Below the pieces are notes generated by a model. It did not search any database and was not told where the DNA came from. It saw only the letters and a program-made list of their open reading frames with translations. A program made the translations under genes and the position numbers. 64,000 nucleotides of DNA from an uncultured Flavobacteriaceae bacterium. GTDB taxonomy: Bacteria > Bacteroidota > Bacteroidia > Flavobacteriales > Flavobacteriaceae. The stretch's first letter is position 1. The number at the start of each line of letters is the position of its first letter. The stretch spans positions 62,001 to 126,000 of the forward strand of contig CAJXVT010000001.1 in the NCBI GenBank assembly GCA_913062575.1, written 5' to 3'. Shown piece by piece: positions 32,466-41,100 of the stretch.

Positions 32466-32498
32466 TTAAAACGTCTCACAATTGTGAGGCGTTTTTTT
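32466..32498 (+). terminator. Intrinsic terminator after the secreted protein gene
   Basis: AAAACGTCTCACAATTGTGAGGCGTTTT is a near-perfect stem (one G-T pair) followed by a T-run. Its arms repeat those of the sucC terminator. Confidence 0.8.
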
Positions 32499-32581
32499 GT
32501 TTTGTGAGTTTTGTAATACGTTTGTTGAAAACTTAGCGTGAAAAAAACTCAGCCTTTTCTAACGAACAAAAGACTGTTTCG

Positions 32582-33805
32582 TTAAAATATTTTATAACCG
32601 AAATTAATTGAGAATGATTTGTACTCGTTCGTGTCCCAAGGGTCATTATAACCACCAACTGTATTAAATCTTCCAGACTTAAACATTTGTATGTTTAAAC
32701 TGTATTTTGAATCCCAATTGTAACCAGCTCCAACTACAAACCCTGCTGAAGAAATTATATCTAAATCTGACCTTGTGCTAGAAAGAAATTCAATTTTAGA
32801 GGTAAGGCTCAAATTAATAACATAACCAGCAGTAAGAGTAATTTTTGATTTTTTGTTTAAGAACATGTTATGCTTTATTCCCATTGGTGTCTTAATTGCG
32901 CTGTATTTAAAATTTAAAGGATGTGTAATTGGCAATGTAGGATTATTGTTGGTGAAACTATTAACTACTACATCAAAATCTTTTACAGAATAAGAATGGA
33001 AAGTTGGTTCAATAAACATGGCCCATTTTCCTTTGTTATTTGGAAGCGTATATTCAAATTCAACCCCAAATTGTGGTCTAATTTGTGAACCTAAATCATT
33101 GCTTCGCAATTCAAGACTTGAAAATTGAGCACCAACTTTTAAGTATATGTTGACGGGTTTTTTGATTGAACTGTACTCTTCATAAGCTACTGATGAAGAC
33201 TTTGTGCAAGTAGTATTGTAATTGTGAAAATAAGAAATTAGGTGTTTCTTTCTATAAACTGTTTTTTCTGTTTTTATTTTTTTACAAGGAAGATCTTTTT
33301 TTAATTGTAATTTAAATGCGTTATTTTCTGCAATAAGTCCAGAAGAAGTTAAATATTTTTTATGCTCTAGCTGGATTGGGTTTGAATTATTTATCTGGTA
33401 AAAAAAACGAAATAGCTGATTACTTTGGTACTGCCATAGAGATGCTTTTCCTGACACTAATAATTTTAAGAAGAGTGTTTCTTCTTTATAAATAGGATTT
33501 CTGTTATTCGTTAGTTTTCCTGTGCGATTACTTGAGCGGTCAATAGATAGAGTAAACCTTTTATAATGAATATTGGTGCCAATTTCGAAATTAGAAACAG
33601 TTTCAATTGTTCCGGTTTGTATTTTTGAGTTTTGAGTTAATCTATATTTAAACTCTACAGGATTGTTCTTCCAATCAATGTTTTTAATATAGCAGTTAGT
33701 TTTTGTTCCTGTATTTGTAGTAAATGATCCTTTTTCAAAAGAGATTTGTGCAAAAGAATTTAGGCATAGGAATGCCATTAAAATAAATAAAATTGTCTTT
33801 TTCAT
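32582..33805 (-). CDS. Outer-membrane beta-barrel protein
   Basis: The 407-aa protein has a signal peptide ending CLNSFAQ. The C-terminal ~190 residues show alternating amphipathic strands and end SINFGYKIF, with a terminal Phe, which fits an outer-membrane barrel of the porin-like beta-barrel group. The first ~200 residues contain a basic Cys-containing segment (KKDLPCKKIKTEKTVYRKK). Family membership beyond barrel is not clear and no substrate is suggested. It is on the minus strand next to a TPR/SPOR lipoprotein, from which it is separated by 119 bases, so co-transcription is uncertain. Confidence 0.7.
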   Translation of the reverse strand: MKKTILFILMAFLCLNSFAQISFEKGSFTTNTGTKTNCYIKNIDWKNNPVEFKYRLTQNSKIQTGTIETVSNFEIGTNIHYKRFTLSIDRSSNRTGKLTNNRNPIYKEETLFLKLLVSGKASLWQYQSNQLFRFFYQINNSNPIQLEHKKYLTSSGLIAENNAFKLQLKKDLPCKKIKTEKTVYRKKHLISYFHNYNTTCTKSSSVAYEEYSSIKKPVNIYLKVGAQFSSLELRSNDLGSQIRPQFGVEFEYTLPNNKGKWAMFIEPTFHSYSVKDFDVVVNSFTNNNPTLPITHPLNFKYSAIKTPMGIKHNMFLNKKSKITLTAGYVINLSLTSKIEFLSSTRSDLDIISSAGFVVGAGYNWDSKYSLNIQMFKSGRFNTVGGYNDPWDTNEYKSFSINFGYKIF

Positions 33806-33924
33806 GAGTAGTTTTTAATTTTTTTATAAAAACTAAAGATACTTTTATTTAGTGTCCTAAAAAACTTTTCTAAATACTTTCATTTACCAACAAAATTTAA
33901 TGAAAAGAAGAGTTTTTTTTATGT

Positions 33925-34578
33925 TTAATCAATCTTATACACCCAGATAGAAGTATCAAAATCTTCTTCTAGTGTGATAAGGTAATTGTATGCTTTTGTT
34001 ATTGTTGATAATGAGTTTAGACTCACCAAGTAATTTCCATCTCTACTTCTGATTAGTGTACTTTTTCTTCCTATAGCAGTTAATTTTTTTTGACGTTCAG
34101 TTGCATTTGTTCTTAGTGCATAACTACCCGCTATGATGTGAAAAGGTTTAGATTCAACCACCTTAACCTTAGTAGCTGCTATAGTAATTTCGCTAATTTT
34201 AGTTTTAGGATAGCTTTCATTGGGCTTTATATTTCCAGCATCAACATAAGCTTTTTTTGCTTTGTTGTATTGTTTGTTCTTGAAAAAAGAATCTGCTTCT
34301 TTAATTTTGTTGCTATAATTAACATCTACTCTTTTAGAAAGAAGAACATTGATTTTTTTTATCTGTTCTGTAGGATATACTTCGTCTTTATTTAATTCTA
34401 ATGCTTTTGCATAATGTGCTTTCGCTTCTTCAAATTTTTGACCAGTAAATAAAGAATCAGCTTTTTGAATTTGAACAGTGTATGCTTTGTTGTCTGTACA
34501 AGAAGAGAATGTTATACTTAATATTAGAGTAAATACTAAAAGAAATATATAGGTTGGTTTTTTAACTAAATTTTTCAT
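33925..34578 (-). CDS. Lipoprotein with TPR-like repeats and a SPOR domain
   Basis: The 217-aa protein has a lipoprotein signal ending TFSSCTDN (Cys about residue 27). Two TPR-like units follow: ADSLFTGQKFEEAKAHYAKALEL and ADSFFKNKQYNKAKKAYVDAG. The C-terminal ~75 residues, starting FHIIAGSYALRTNATERQKKL, match the SPOR fold, which binds denuded peptidoglycan at division sites. It should therefore sit in the envelope and contact the cell wall. The exact role is not known. A TATTTTTG promoter box lies 47 bases upstream of the ATG. Confidence 0.8.
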   Translation of the reverse strand: MKNLVKKPTYIFLLVFTLILSITFSSCTDNKAYTVQIQKADSLFTGQKFEEAKAHYAKALELNKDEVYPTEQIKKINVLLSKRVDVNYSNKIKEADSFFKNKQYNKAKKAYVDAGNIKPNESYPKTKISEITIAATKVKVVESKPFHIIAGSYALRTNATERQKKLTAIGRKSTLIRSRDGNYLVSLNSLSTITKAYNYLITLEEDFDTSIWVYKID

Positions 34579-34624
34579 GGTGACTAAGTTTTAATATTAG
34601 AACGATTATTACTCTTGCAAGTAC

Positions 34625-34632
34625 CAAAAATA
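34625..34632 (-). promoter_or_regulatory. -7 promoter element of the SPOR lipoprotein gene
   Basis: CAAAAATA on the plus strand reads TATTTTTG, 46 bases before the start codon. Confidence 0.45.
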
Positions 34633-34678
34633 ATTAATTTTTATTTGATGCTACTTGATTTTTAAATTTAATGATAAA

Positions 34679-34706
34679 AAAAAGCCTCCCGATAGGAAGG
34701 CTTCTT
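34679..34706 (-). terminator. Terminator of the M28 peptidase gene
   Basis: AAAAGCCTCCC, GATA and GGAAGGCTT form a stem with one mismatch, followed by a long T-run on the minus strand. Confidence 0.8.
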
Positions 34707-34732
34707 TTGTATATGTAATTGCAAATGTATTA

Positions 34733-36283
34733 CTATTTAGTAGCCTTATCTACTTCAATACGGTTTTCACGATTTGCTAATTCCCATGCTGTATGGAAAA
34801 CAAGACGAGATCTATTTTCTAACAAGTCATAATTAATTTTATCTGGAGTATCTGATGCTTGGTGATAATCATCATGTGTTCCGTTAAAATAGAAAATAAC
34901 AGGAATGTTGTTTTTTGCAAAATTATAATGGTCAGAACGGTAGTAAAAACGATTTGGATCGTTCTCTTCATTAAAGGTATAATCTAATTCGATATTTGTG
35001 AATTCTTTATTTACTTGTTCAGAAACTTCATGTAATTCTGTACTTAATTTATCAGCTCCAATTAAATAGATATAATTTCTTTCTCCTTTACGTTTTGGAT
35101 CAATACGTCCAACCATATCAATGTTTAAGTTAGCTACGGTATTTGTAAGTGGAACTAAAGGCTCATAATCAGTATAGTATTGAGAACCTAATAATCCTTT
35201 TTCCTCTCCTGTTACGTGTAAGAAAATAACTGAACGTTTTGGACCATGACCTTTATCAGCAGCAGCTTTAAAAGCTTCAGCAATTTCTAATATTGCAACA
35301 GTTCCAGAACCGTCATCATCTGCACCATTAAAAATCTCCCCTTTTGCATTCACTCCCACGTGATCTAAGTGCGCAGAAATGATAATGTATTCGTCTGGCT
35401 TTTCAGACCCTTTAATGATTGCGGCAACATTTTCAGATGCATGAGGTACTTTAATACTTTTGTAGCTCATTTCTAATTTTGTAGCAACTGTAGCAGTCTT
35501 TGTAGATTTAGTAATGTTACCTACTAAAGCTTTACCCATTTTTTCGCTAATTATGAAGTGATAGATTTGAGCTTCTGCATCTTTTTTAGTTGGTAATGAT
35601 AATCTCTTACTACCTCCATTTGCTTCACTTCTTTTATAGAATCTCGAATAACGCTTAAATAAATTATCATCCATAAAGAATAAGGCTGTAGCACCATTCT
35701 TTTTAGCTGCATTTCTTTTCGCTGAAATTGCTTGACGTCCATTTGACCACTTTGAAGCTTTTTTATCTCCGGTAAGTACATTGTTACCATCTTTATCTTG
35801 TGGTTCACCAGCTCTTACAACAACAACTTTTCCTTTTACATCAAGGTTTTTGTAGTCTGAGTGTTTTTCGTCATCAATTCCAAAACCTGCATACACAATG
35901 TCTGCAGCAGAAACTGATCCTGTTGCAACAGATGTTAGTGAAATGTAATCATCAAAATAGTTAAATGATTTTCCGTTTACAGAAATAGCAACCTCTGGTG
36001 TTTTTACAATATTTAAAGGTACATTTTGAAAATAGTTCCCTTCAATAAGAGAGTTAATTCCTAAAGCTTCATACTCTTTTTTAAGATACTCGATAGCTTT
36101 TTTTTGTCCAGGTGCTCCTGTATCACGCCCTTCAAATTCATCTGAAGCGTAAATGTATAAATGTTCTTTTAGCTCCTTTTGTGTAATAGTACTTCCGTAA
36201 GAAACAATGTCTTCTTTTGTAGCTTCTTTTTTACAAGAAAGGACTACTAACATTGCGCCTAATAATAATAGTGATTTTTTCAT
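34733..36283 (-). CDS. M28-family zinc aminopeptidase, lipoprotein
   Basis: The 516-aa protein has a lipoprotein signal ending LVVLSCKKE (Cys about residue 17). A PA-like inserted domain lies about residues 110-260 (DIVYAGFGIDDEKH, KGKVVVVRAGEP). The M28 catalytic part follows: SAHLDHVG near residue 305 (first zinc His and Asp), NGADDDGSGTVAILE (bridging Asp), HVTGEEKGLLGS (catalytic Glu and zinc Glu), NLNIDMVGR, and YYRSDHYNFA near residue 445 (last His). Such exopeptidases process peptides at the cell surface or periplasm. The sequence is complete with no missing ligand. Confidence 0.93.
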   Translation of the reverse strand: MKKSLLLLGAMLVVLSCKKEATKEDIVSYGSTITQKELKEHLYIYASDEFEGRDTGAPGQKKAIEYLKKEYEALGINSLIEGNYFQNVPLNIVKTPEVAISVNGKSFNYFDDYISLTSVATGSVSAADIVYAGFGIDDEKHSDYKNLDVKGKVVVVRAGEPQDKDGNNVLTGDKKASKWSNGRQAISAKRNAAKKNGATALFFMDDNLFKRYSRFYKRSEANGGSKRLSLPTKKDAEAQIYHFIISEKMGKALVGNITKSTKTATVATKLEMSYKSIKVPHASENVAAIIKGSEKPDEYIIISAHLDHVGVNAKGEIFNGADDDGSGTVAILEIAEAFKAAADKGHGPKRSVIFLHVTGEEKGLLGSQYYTDYEPLVPLTNTVANLNIDMVGRIDPKRKGERNYIYLIGADKLSTELHEVSEQVNKEFTNIELDYTFNEENDPNRFYYRSDHYNFAKNNIPVIFYFNGTHDDYHQASDTPDKINYDLLENRSRLVFHTAWELANRENRIEVDKATK

Positions 36284-36377
36284 TTTATCTGGTTGTTATA
36301 TGTAAGTAATCTACGATATTACAAAAAAGAACTAATACATAGTTTGAAAGTGTATCTTTTAACACTTTTTAACAAAA

Positions 36378-36431
36378 TTACAAATGTCTTTTTAACACCT
36401 CAATTTCATCTCTAAACTATGATGCTGATAA
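36378..36431 (-). pseudogene. Decayed second copy of the uvrB 3' end
   Basis: Read on the minus strand, these 54 bases encode LSAS-stop-FRDEIEVLKRHL-stop. Intact uvrB ends LSAAQFRDEIEVLKRHL. The last 37 bases shared by both (36382-36418 and 37626-37662) are identical, while further upstream the copy has decayed and its Gln codon has become TAG. It marks the old junction of uvrB with the sequence leading to the M28 gene. Confidence 0.85.
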
Positions 36432-36513
36432 AGTTCAATAAGGATGGATATTATATACAAGGAATCTCTTGACATAATTTTGTTAAAAACACCTTACAAC
36501 TGCGAGAGGTTAT

Positions 36514-37602
36514 CTATTTGTATTCTTTTAACATATTGTTAGAATATGAAGAGATTTTAGAGTCAATATTAAAGTTTTCATTAAAAGATGTAATAGCATT
36601 TTCTGAATAAGACTCCCAATTATTCATTACTTTATTTAAGTTCTTAAGTAATGAAAATTTTATGTCATTAGAGTAAAATAAGCCATTTTTGTTATTGATT
36701 ATTTCTGTGGATCCTTCTGTTTTTGTAGCTAATACAGGGGTTCCTTCTCTAAGTGACTCAACCATAGTGTTTCCAAAAGATTCAGAAACACTTGAATTTA
36801 TTATTACTAATGAATTGGCAAACGTAACAAATAATTCTTTTTGAGGTAAAGAATTAATAAAAACAATATTATCAAAAACATTATTTTTTTTAGAATAAGA
36901 AATGATTTCTTCTTTTAAGTTTCCATTACCAATAATTTTCAGTTTTATGTCAGGAAATTCTGATAAAACATCTTTAAATTGTTTAATTAATTTTATATGT
37001 CCTTTGGATTTATGTAACCTGCCTGCTATAATTATTGATTGACTCCTATCCTTTAGGTTAATGTATTTAATATTTGAAGGACTGAAAAGGTTTGTATATA
37101 CACCTGTATTCTGATTTTTAACAAATTTTTTATTTATGCTATCTATTAATGTTCCTTTAGAATTGGTGTAAATATGTGTGTTTAGTCTATAAATTATTCG
37201 TTTTCGTGTAATTAGAAATTTATATTTTAATTTGTTGTCAGAGTCAATTTCTGTTTGTTGACTAGTTGTTCTAATCCAAATAATTCTATTTTTAACTCTA
37301 AAAAAGAATGCTATAAGAGTCATTATATTTCCAGAGCCAAACATAGACATTGTCATATATGGCTTGTATTTTTTTATTAACTTGAAGAGAAAGATAAAAT
37401 CTTTAATTTTTGTTGGTCTTTTTGAGGGCCAATTATAATAGGTTATTTTATTTCTATTGATTGGTAACAGGTGATTTGGACAATCTAAAATAAATACAAC
37501 ATTAATATTGTCTTTAGTGAATTCTTCTCCTAGCCTTTTGAATTGATAATTAATTGTTGATGTAAAACTTGAAGTCGCTATGAATATTGTTCTCTTTTTC
37601 AT
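36514..37602 (-). CDS. Glycosyltransferase family 4 protein, probably acquired
   Basis: The 362-aa protein has the GT-B fold of the GT4 family. The N-terminal half is Rossmann-like with FGSGNIMTLIAFFF near residue 90. The C-terminal half has SIIIAGRLHKSKGHIKLI near residue 190, LKIIGNGNLKEEI near residue 222 and the donor-binding EX7E motif in SESFGNTMVESLREGTPV near residue 277. It should move a sugar from a nucleotide donor to a surface glycan; donor and acceptor are unknown. The gene is visibly richer in A and T than its neighbours, no other glycan gene is nearby, and it is bounded by two copies of the uvrB 3' end, so horizontal insertion is likely. Confidence 0.88.
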   Translation of the reverse strand: MKKRTIFIATSSFTSTINYQFKRLGEEFTKDNINVVFILDCPNHLLPINRNKITYYNWPSKRPTKIKDFIFLFKLIKKYKPYMTMSMFGSGNIMTLIAFFFRVKNRIIWIRTTSQQTEIDSDNKLKYKFLITRKRIIYRLNTHIYTNSKGTLIDSINKKFVKNQNTGVYTNLFSPSNIKYINLKDRSQSIIIAGRLHKSKGHIKLIKQFKDVLSEFPDIKLKIIGNGNLKEEIISYSKKNNVFDNIVFINSLPQKELFVTFANSLVIINSSVSESFGNTMVESLREGTPVLATKTEGSTEIINNKNGLFYSNDIKFSLLKNLNKVMNNWESYSENAITSFNENFNIDSKISSYSNNMLKEYK

Positions 37603-37621
37603 TAATATATTTTTCGCTAAT

Positions 37622-39610
37622 TTATAAATGTCTTTTTAACACCTCAATTTCATCTCTAAACTGAGCTGCAGATAAAAAGTCTAATTCTTTAGCTGCTTGT
37701 TCCATGTGTTTACGGGCATTTCTAATTCGTTTTTCAATCTCTGGTTTAGGCAAGTATTCTAAACCTGCTTCTGCAGCTTTATTTTTTGCATTGTCATAAT
37801 GATATGAAGAAACCTCACTCTTAGTTAGCGCATTATCTATGGCTTTAACAATTTGTTTTGGCGTAATATTATTTTCTGTATTGTAATCGATTTGTTTTTC
37901 TCTTCTTCTATTAGTTTCGTCAATTGTTAACTGCATACTTTTTGTAACTTTATCAGCATACATAATTGCCAAACCATTTAGGTTTCTTGCTGCTCTTCCA
38001 ATAGTTTGTGTTAGCGATCGATGTGAACGTAAAAAGCCTTCTTTATCTGCATCTAAAATAGCAACTAAAGAAACTTCAGGTAAATCAAGCCCTTCTCTTA
38101 ATAGATTGACACCAATCAAAACATCAAATTCTCCCTTTCGTAACCCCAACATTATTTCTACACGTTCTAAAGTATCAACATCTGAATGTATATAACGACA
38201 ACGAACTTGAATTCGAGTTAAATACTTTGCCAATTCTTCTGCCATTCGTTTGGTTAATGTTGTTACTAATGTACGTTCGTCTTTTTCTACACGAACCTGA
38301 ATCTCTTCAATCAAATCATCTATCTGATTTAAACTTGGACGAACTTCAATTGTTGGGTCTAACAAGCCTGTAGGACGAATGATTTGCTCAATAAACACCC
38401 CTTCTGTTTTTTGTAATTCATAATCCGCAGGTGTTGCACTTACATAAATTACTTGATTTTGAATTTCTTCAAACTCCTCAAATTTTAAAGGGCGGTTATC
38501 CATAGCAGAAGTGAGCCTGAAACCGTGTTCTACTAAGTTTTCTTTTCTGCTTCTATCTCCACCATACATAGCATGTGTTTGCGGAATTGTAACATGGCTT
38601 TCGTCAATAACCATTAAATAATCATCTGGAAAATAGTCTAACAAACAGAAAGGACGTGTTCCTGGTTCTCTTCCATCTAAATAGCGAGAATAATTTTCAA
38701 TTCCAGAACAATAACCCAACTCACGTATCATTTCTAAATCGAATTCTGTACGCTCTTTTAATCGTTTTGCTTCTAGATGTTTTCCTATTTCTTGAAAGTA
38801 ATCTACTTGCTTCATCATATCATCTTGAATCAAATGAATGGCATTCTGTAAGACATCTGGAGAAGTCACAAATAGGTTAGCTGGATATATTGTTAAATTC
38901 TGAAATTTTTCTAAAATAGCATTGCTTTCTAACTCAAAAGATTCAATTTCATCTATTTCATCACCAAAAAAATGTACTCTATATCCATTGTCTCCGTATG
39001 ATGGATAAATGGTGATAACGTCACCTTTTACTTTAAATGTTCCGCTTTTAACATCAAATTCTGTTCTAGAATATAAACTGGTTACCAGTTGATGTAAGAA
39101 CTTGGTTCTTGATATTGCTTGGCCAACTTCAATCGGAATTACATTCTTTTTAAATTCTACAGGATTCCCGATTCCATATAAACAAGAAACTGATGCAATA
39201 ACAATTACATCTCTTCTGCCAGAAAGTAGGGCAGAAGAGGTGCTTATTCTTAAGCGTTCAATATCATCATTGATAGATAAATCTTTTTCAATATATGTTC
39301 CTGTTACTGGTAAATAGGCTTCAGGCTGATAATAATCGTAATAGGAAACAAAATATTCTACAGCATTCTCTGGAAAAAACTGTTTAAACTCAGAATACAA
39401 TTGAGCTGCTAATGTTTTGTTATGTGCCAAAACCAATGTTGGTCTATTTATTTTTTCAACTACATTTGCTACAGTAAAGGTTTTTCCAGAGCCAGTTACT
39501 CCTAGCAATGTTTGGTGTTTTTCTCCTGTTCCTATCCCATTTGTTAGCTGTTCAATAGCCTGAGGTTGATCTCCTGTAGGTTTAAATTTTGAGTGTAATT
39601 GAAAATCCAT
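37622..39610 (-). CDS. uvrB: Excinuclease ABC subunit B
   Basis: The 662-aa protein is full length. Walker A lies in LGVTGSGKTFTVANV near residue 38, the beta-hairpin in YFVSYYDYYQPEAYLP near residue 87, helicase motifs in VIDESHVT and TSAMDNRPL, QTIGRAARN near residue 540, and the C-terminal UVR coiled-coil motif (AAKELDFLSAAQFRDEIEVL) at the end. UvrB is loaded by UvrA at lesions and recruits UvrC for nucleotide excision repair. Its final 37 bases before and including part of the stop region occur again at 36382-36418, so the insertion regenerated an intact 3' end. Confidence 0.97.
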   Translation of the reverse strand: MDFQLHSKFKPTGDQPQAIEQLTNGIGTGEKHQTLLGVTGSGKTFTVANVVEKINRPTLVLAHNKTLAAQLYSEFKQFFPENAVEYFVSYYDYYQPEAYLPVTGTYIEKDLSINDDIERLRISTSSALLSGRRDVIVIASVSCLYGIGNPVEFKKNVIPIEVGQAISRTKFLHQLVTSLYSRTEFDVKSGTFKVKGDVITIYPSYGDNGYRVHFFGDEIDEIESFELESNAILEKFQNLTIYPANLFVTSPDVLQNAIHLIQDDMMKQVDYFQEIGKHLEAKRLKERTEFDLEMIRELGYCSGIENYSRYLDGREPGTRPFCLLDYFPDDYLMVIDESHVTIPQTHAMYGGDRSRKENLVEHGFRLTSAMDNRPLKFEEFEEIQNQVIYVSATPADYELQKTEGVFIEQIIRPTGLLDPTIEVRPSLNQIDDLIEEIQVRVEKDERTLVTTLTKRMAEELAKYLTRIQVRCRYIHSDVDTLERVEIMLGLRKGEFDVLIGVNLLREGLDLPEVSLVAILDADKEGFLRSHRSLTQTIGRAARNLNGLAIMYADKVTKSMQLTIDETNRRREKQIDYNTENNITPKQIVKAIDNALTKSEVSSYHYDNAKNKAAEAGLEYLPKPEIEKRIRNARKHMEQAAKELDFLSAAQFRDEIEVLKRHL
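37626..37662. repeat. 37-bp direct repeat at the uvrB 3' end
   Basis: AAATGTCTTTTTAACACCTC and the following 17 bases are identical to 36382-36418. The two copies flank the glycosyltransferase gene in direct orientation. Confidence 0.92.
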
Positions 39611-39615
39611 AAAGA

Positions 39616-39623
39616 CAAAAATA
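39616..39623 (-). promoter_or_regulatory. -7 promoter element of uvrB
   Basis: CAAAAATA on the plus strand reads TATTTTTG and ends five bases before the uvrB ATG, suggesting a leaderless or near-leaderless message. Confidence 0.45.
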
Positions 39624-39657
39624 AGTATTCTGAAATGGAAAAAATAAGAAGTTTCAC

Positions 39658-41100
39658 TTATTTTCTAAGCAAACTAAAATGCCCAGTTTGTTTTCTGATA
39701 TTTCCATTAATATCTTCTAAAACAGCATTGAACCAATAATCATTTGATGGTAGTTTTTTTCCATTGTAAGTCCCATTCCAACCATTATCATCTTTGTGAT
39801 TGATAATGGCAACAACTTTTCCATATCGATCAAATATTTGCACTTCTGCTTTGGTGTAGAAGGCATTATCTGCTCCCATTACTTTCCATGTATCAAAGAC
39901 GCCATCATTATTTGGTGTAAAATGCCTTTGAAAAAACAAGAAAGATAATTGCTGACTACTTGTAATTCCACAGCCATTTTTATCTCTTATGTACACGGTA
40001 TGTAATCCAGGACTAATTTGATTAAAAGTGAAAGATAAATTTTCTGTTCCTTTTGAGAAACTTGCAGGGTTTGTACTGTTTAGTGCATATTCATAATCTC
40101 CAATTCCAGAAATAGTAATCGTAAGCGTGTTTTCTGTTGGATTGTCAACATTATCTGTTAGTTCTGTAGCCGTAATTAATGCTTTGTTAGATTCAATTAC
40201 AGTAAATGTATTATAACCTGTACAAGAAGAATCGTCTAAGGGATTTTCAATATCATTTTGATATGCTCTATAGGCTTCTACATAATAAGTTCCTTGCACA
40301 TTTGCTTTGTGAACAGCACTTGTTGCTCCAGTAATTAAATTTCCGTTTAAAAACCATTGATAGATGTCTGTTTGAGTTCCTGTATCTGCATTTAAATCTA
40401 TCGTTATTGGTTGAGGATTGTCTATAGGATTGTTTACACATAGATACAAAGGAGCTGTGTTTCCTTGCGGAATTGGACGCGTGTTTACAAATACTTTAAA
40501 TTGACCGATACCAGAACAAGCATTGGTTCCAATAGTAGATATTCGAACAAAAACATCTGAATTATTAACAAACAAATCATCATCATACGGAGTTTCAATT
40601 AGATTTGTTTGCAGCGCAGCATCATTAGCTGTTCTGTAATATTCAAAGGTGTGTGTTGCTAAAGAAAAAGCACCATTAGAATCTGCAATAATAGCATCTG
40701 TTTTAGCATTGAAATCATAGTATGTGTTTCCAGACCCAAGACTGTTTACTGCGCCAGGTATGTTTGCGTTTAAGTCTATCTCACATCCGTACATATCTGG
40801 GTAATTACTTAAACTAGTTGGATTTACTTTCAATTCAATTTCACCAAATTCAACACATCCAGTACTAGTATTGGTTAGTCTGGCAATTACTTTGTAGTTG
40901 TTTACTAATGTTGTTGTTAAGTTGGTATAAGAGTTTTTATTACTAATTGGAGAGGTAAAGTTAATATCCGATGTTTCAAAAAAGTCAACAATTATATTTG
41001 CAACATTGTTTGTGAGTTCTGCTTCTTTAGATTCTAAATTAAAAATGGTAATTCCATCTATTGGATTTGAATCAATATCACATTGTTCGTAAGCAGGAAT
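39658..41100. repeat. Paralogous 3' segment A of the two T9SS genes
   Basis: This part of the first T9SS gene matches 44266-45720 of the next gene both in DNA and protein, with runs such as CACCATCATTATTTGGTGTA identical. It covers about the last 480 codons. Confidence 0.85.

Noticed and set aside
36284-36377. Possible integrase remnant beside the uvrB relic
   Set aside because: Short non-coding sequence with stops in all frames; no recognisable recombinase motif.
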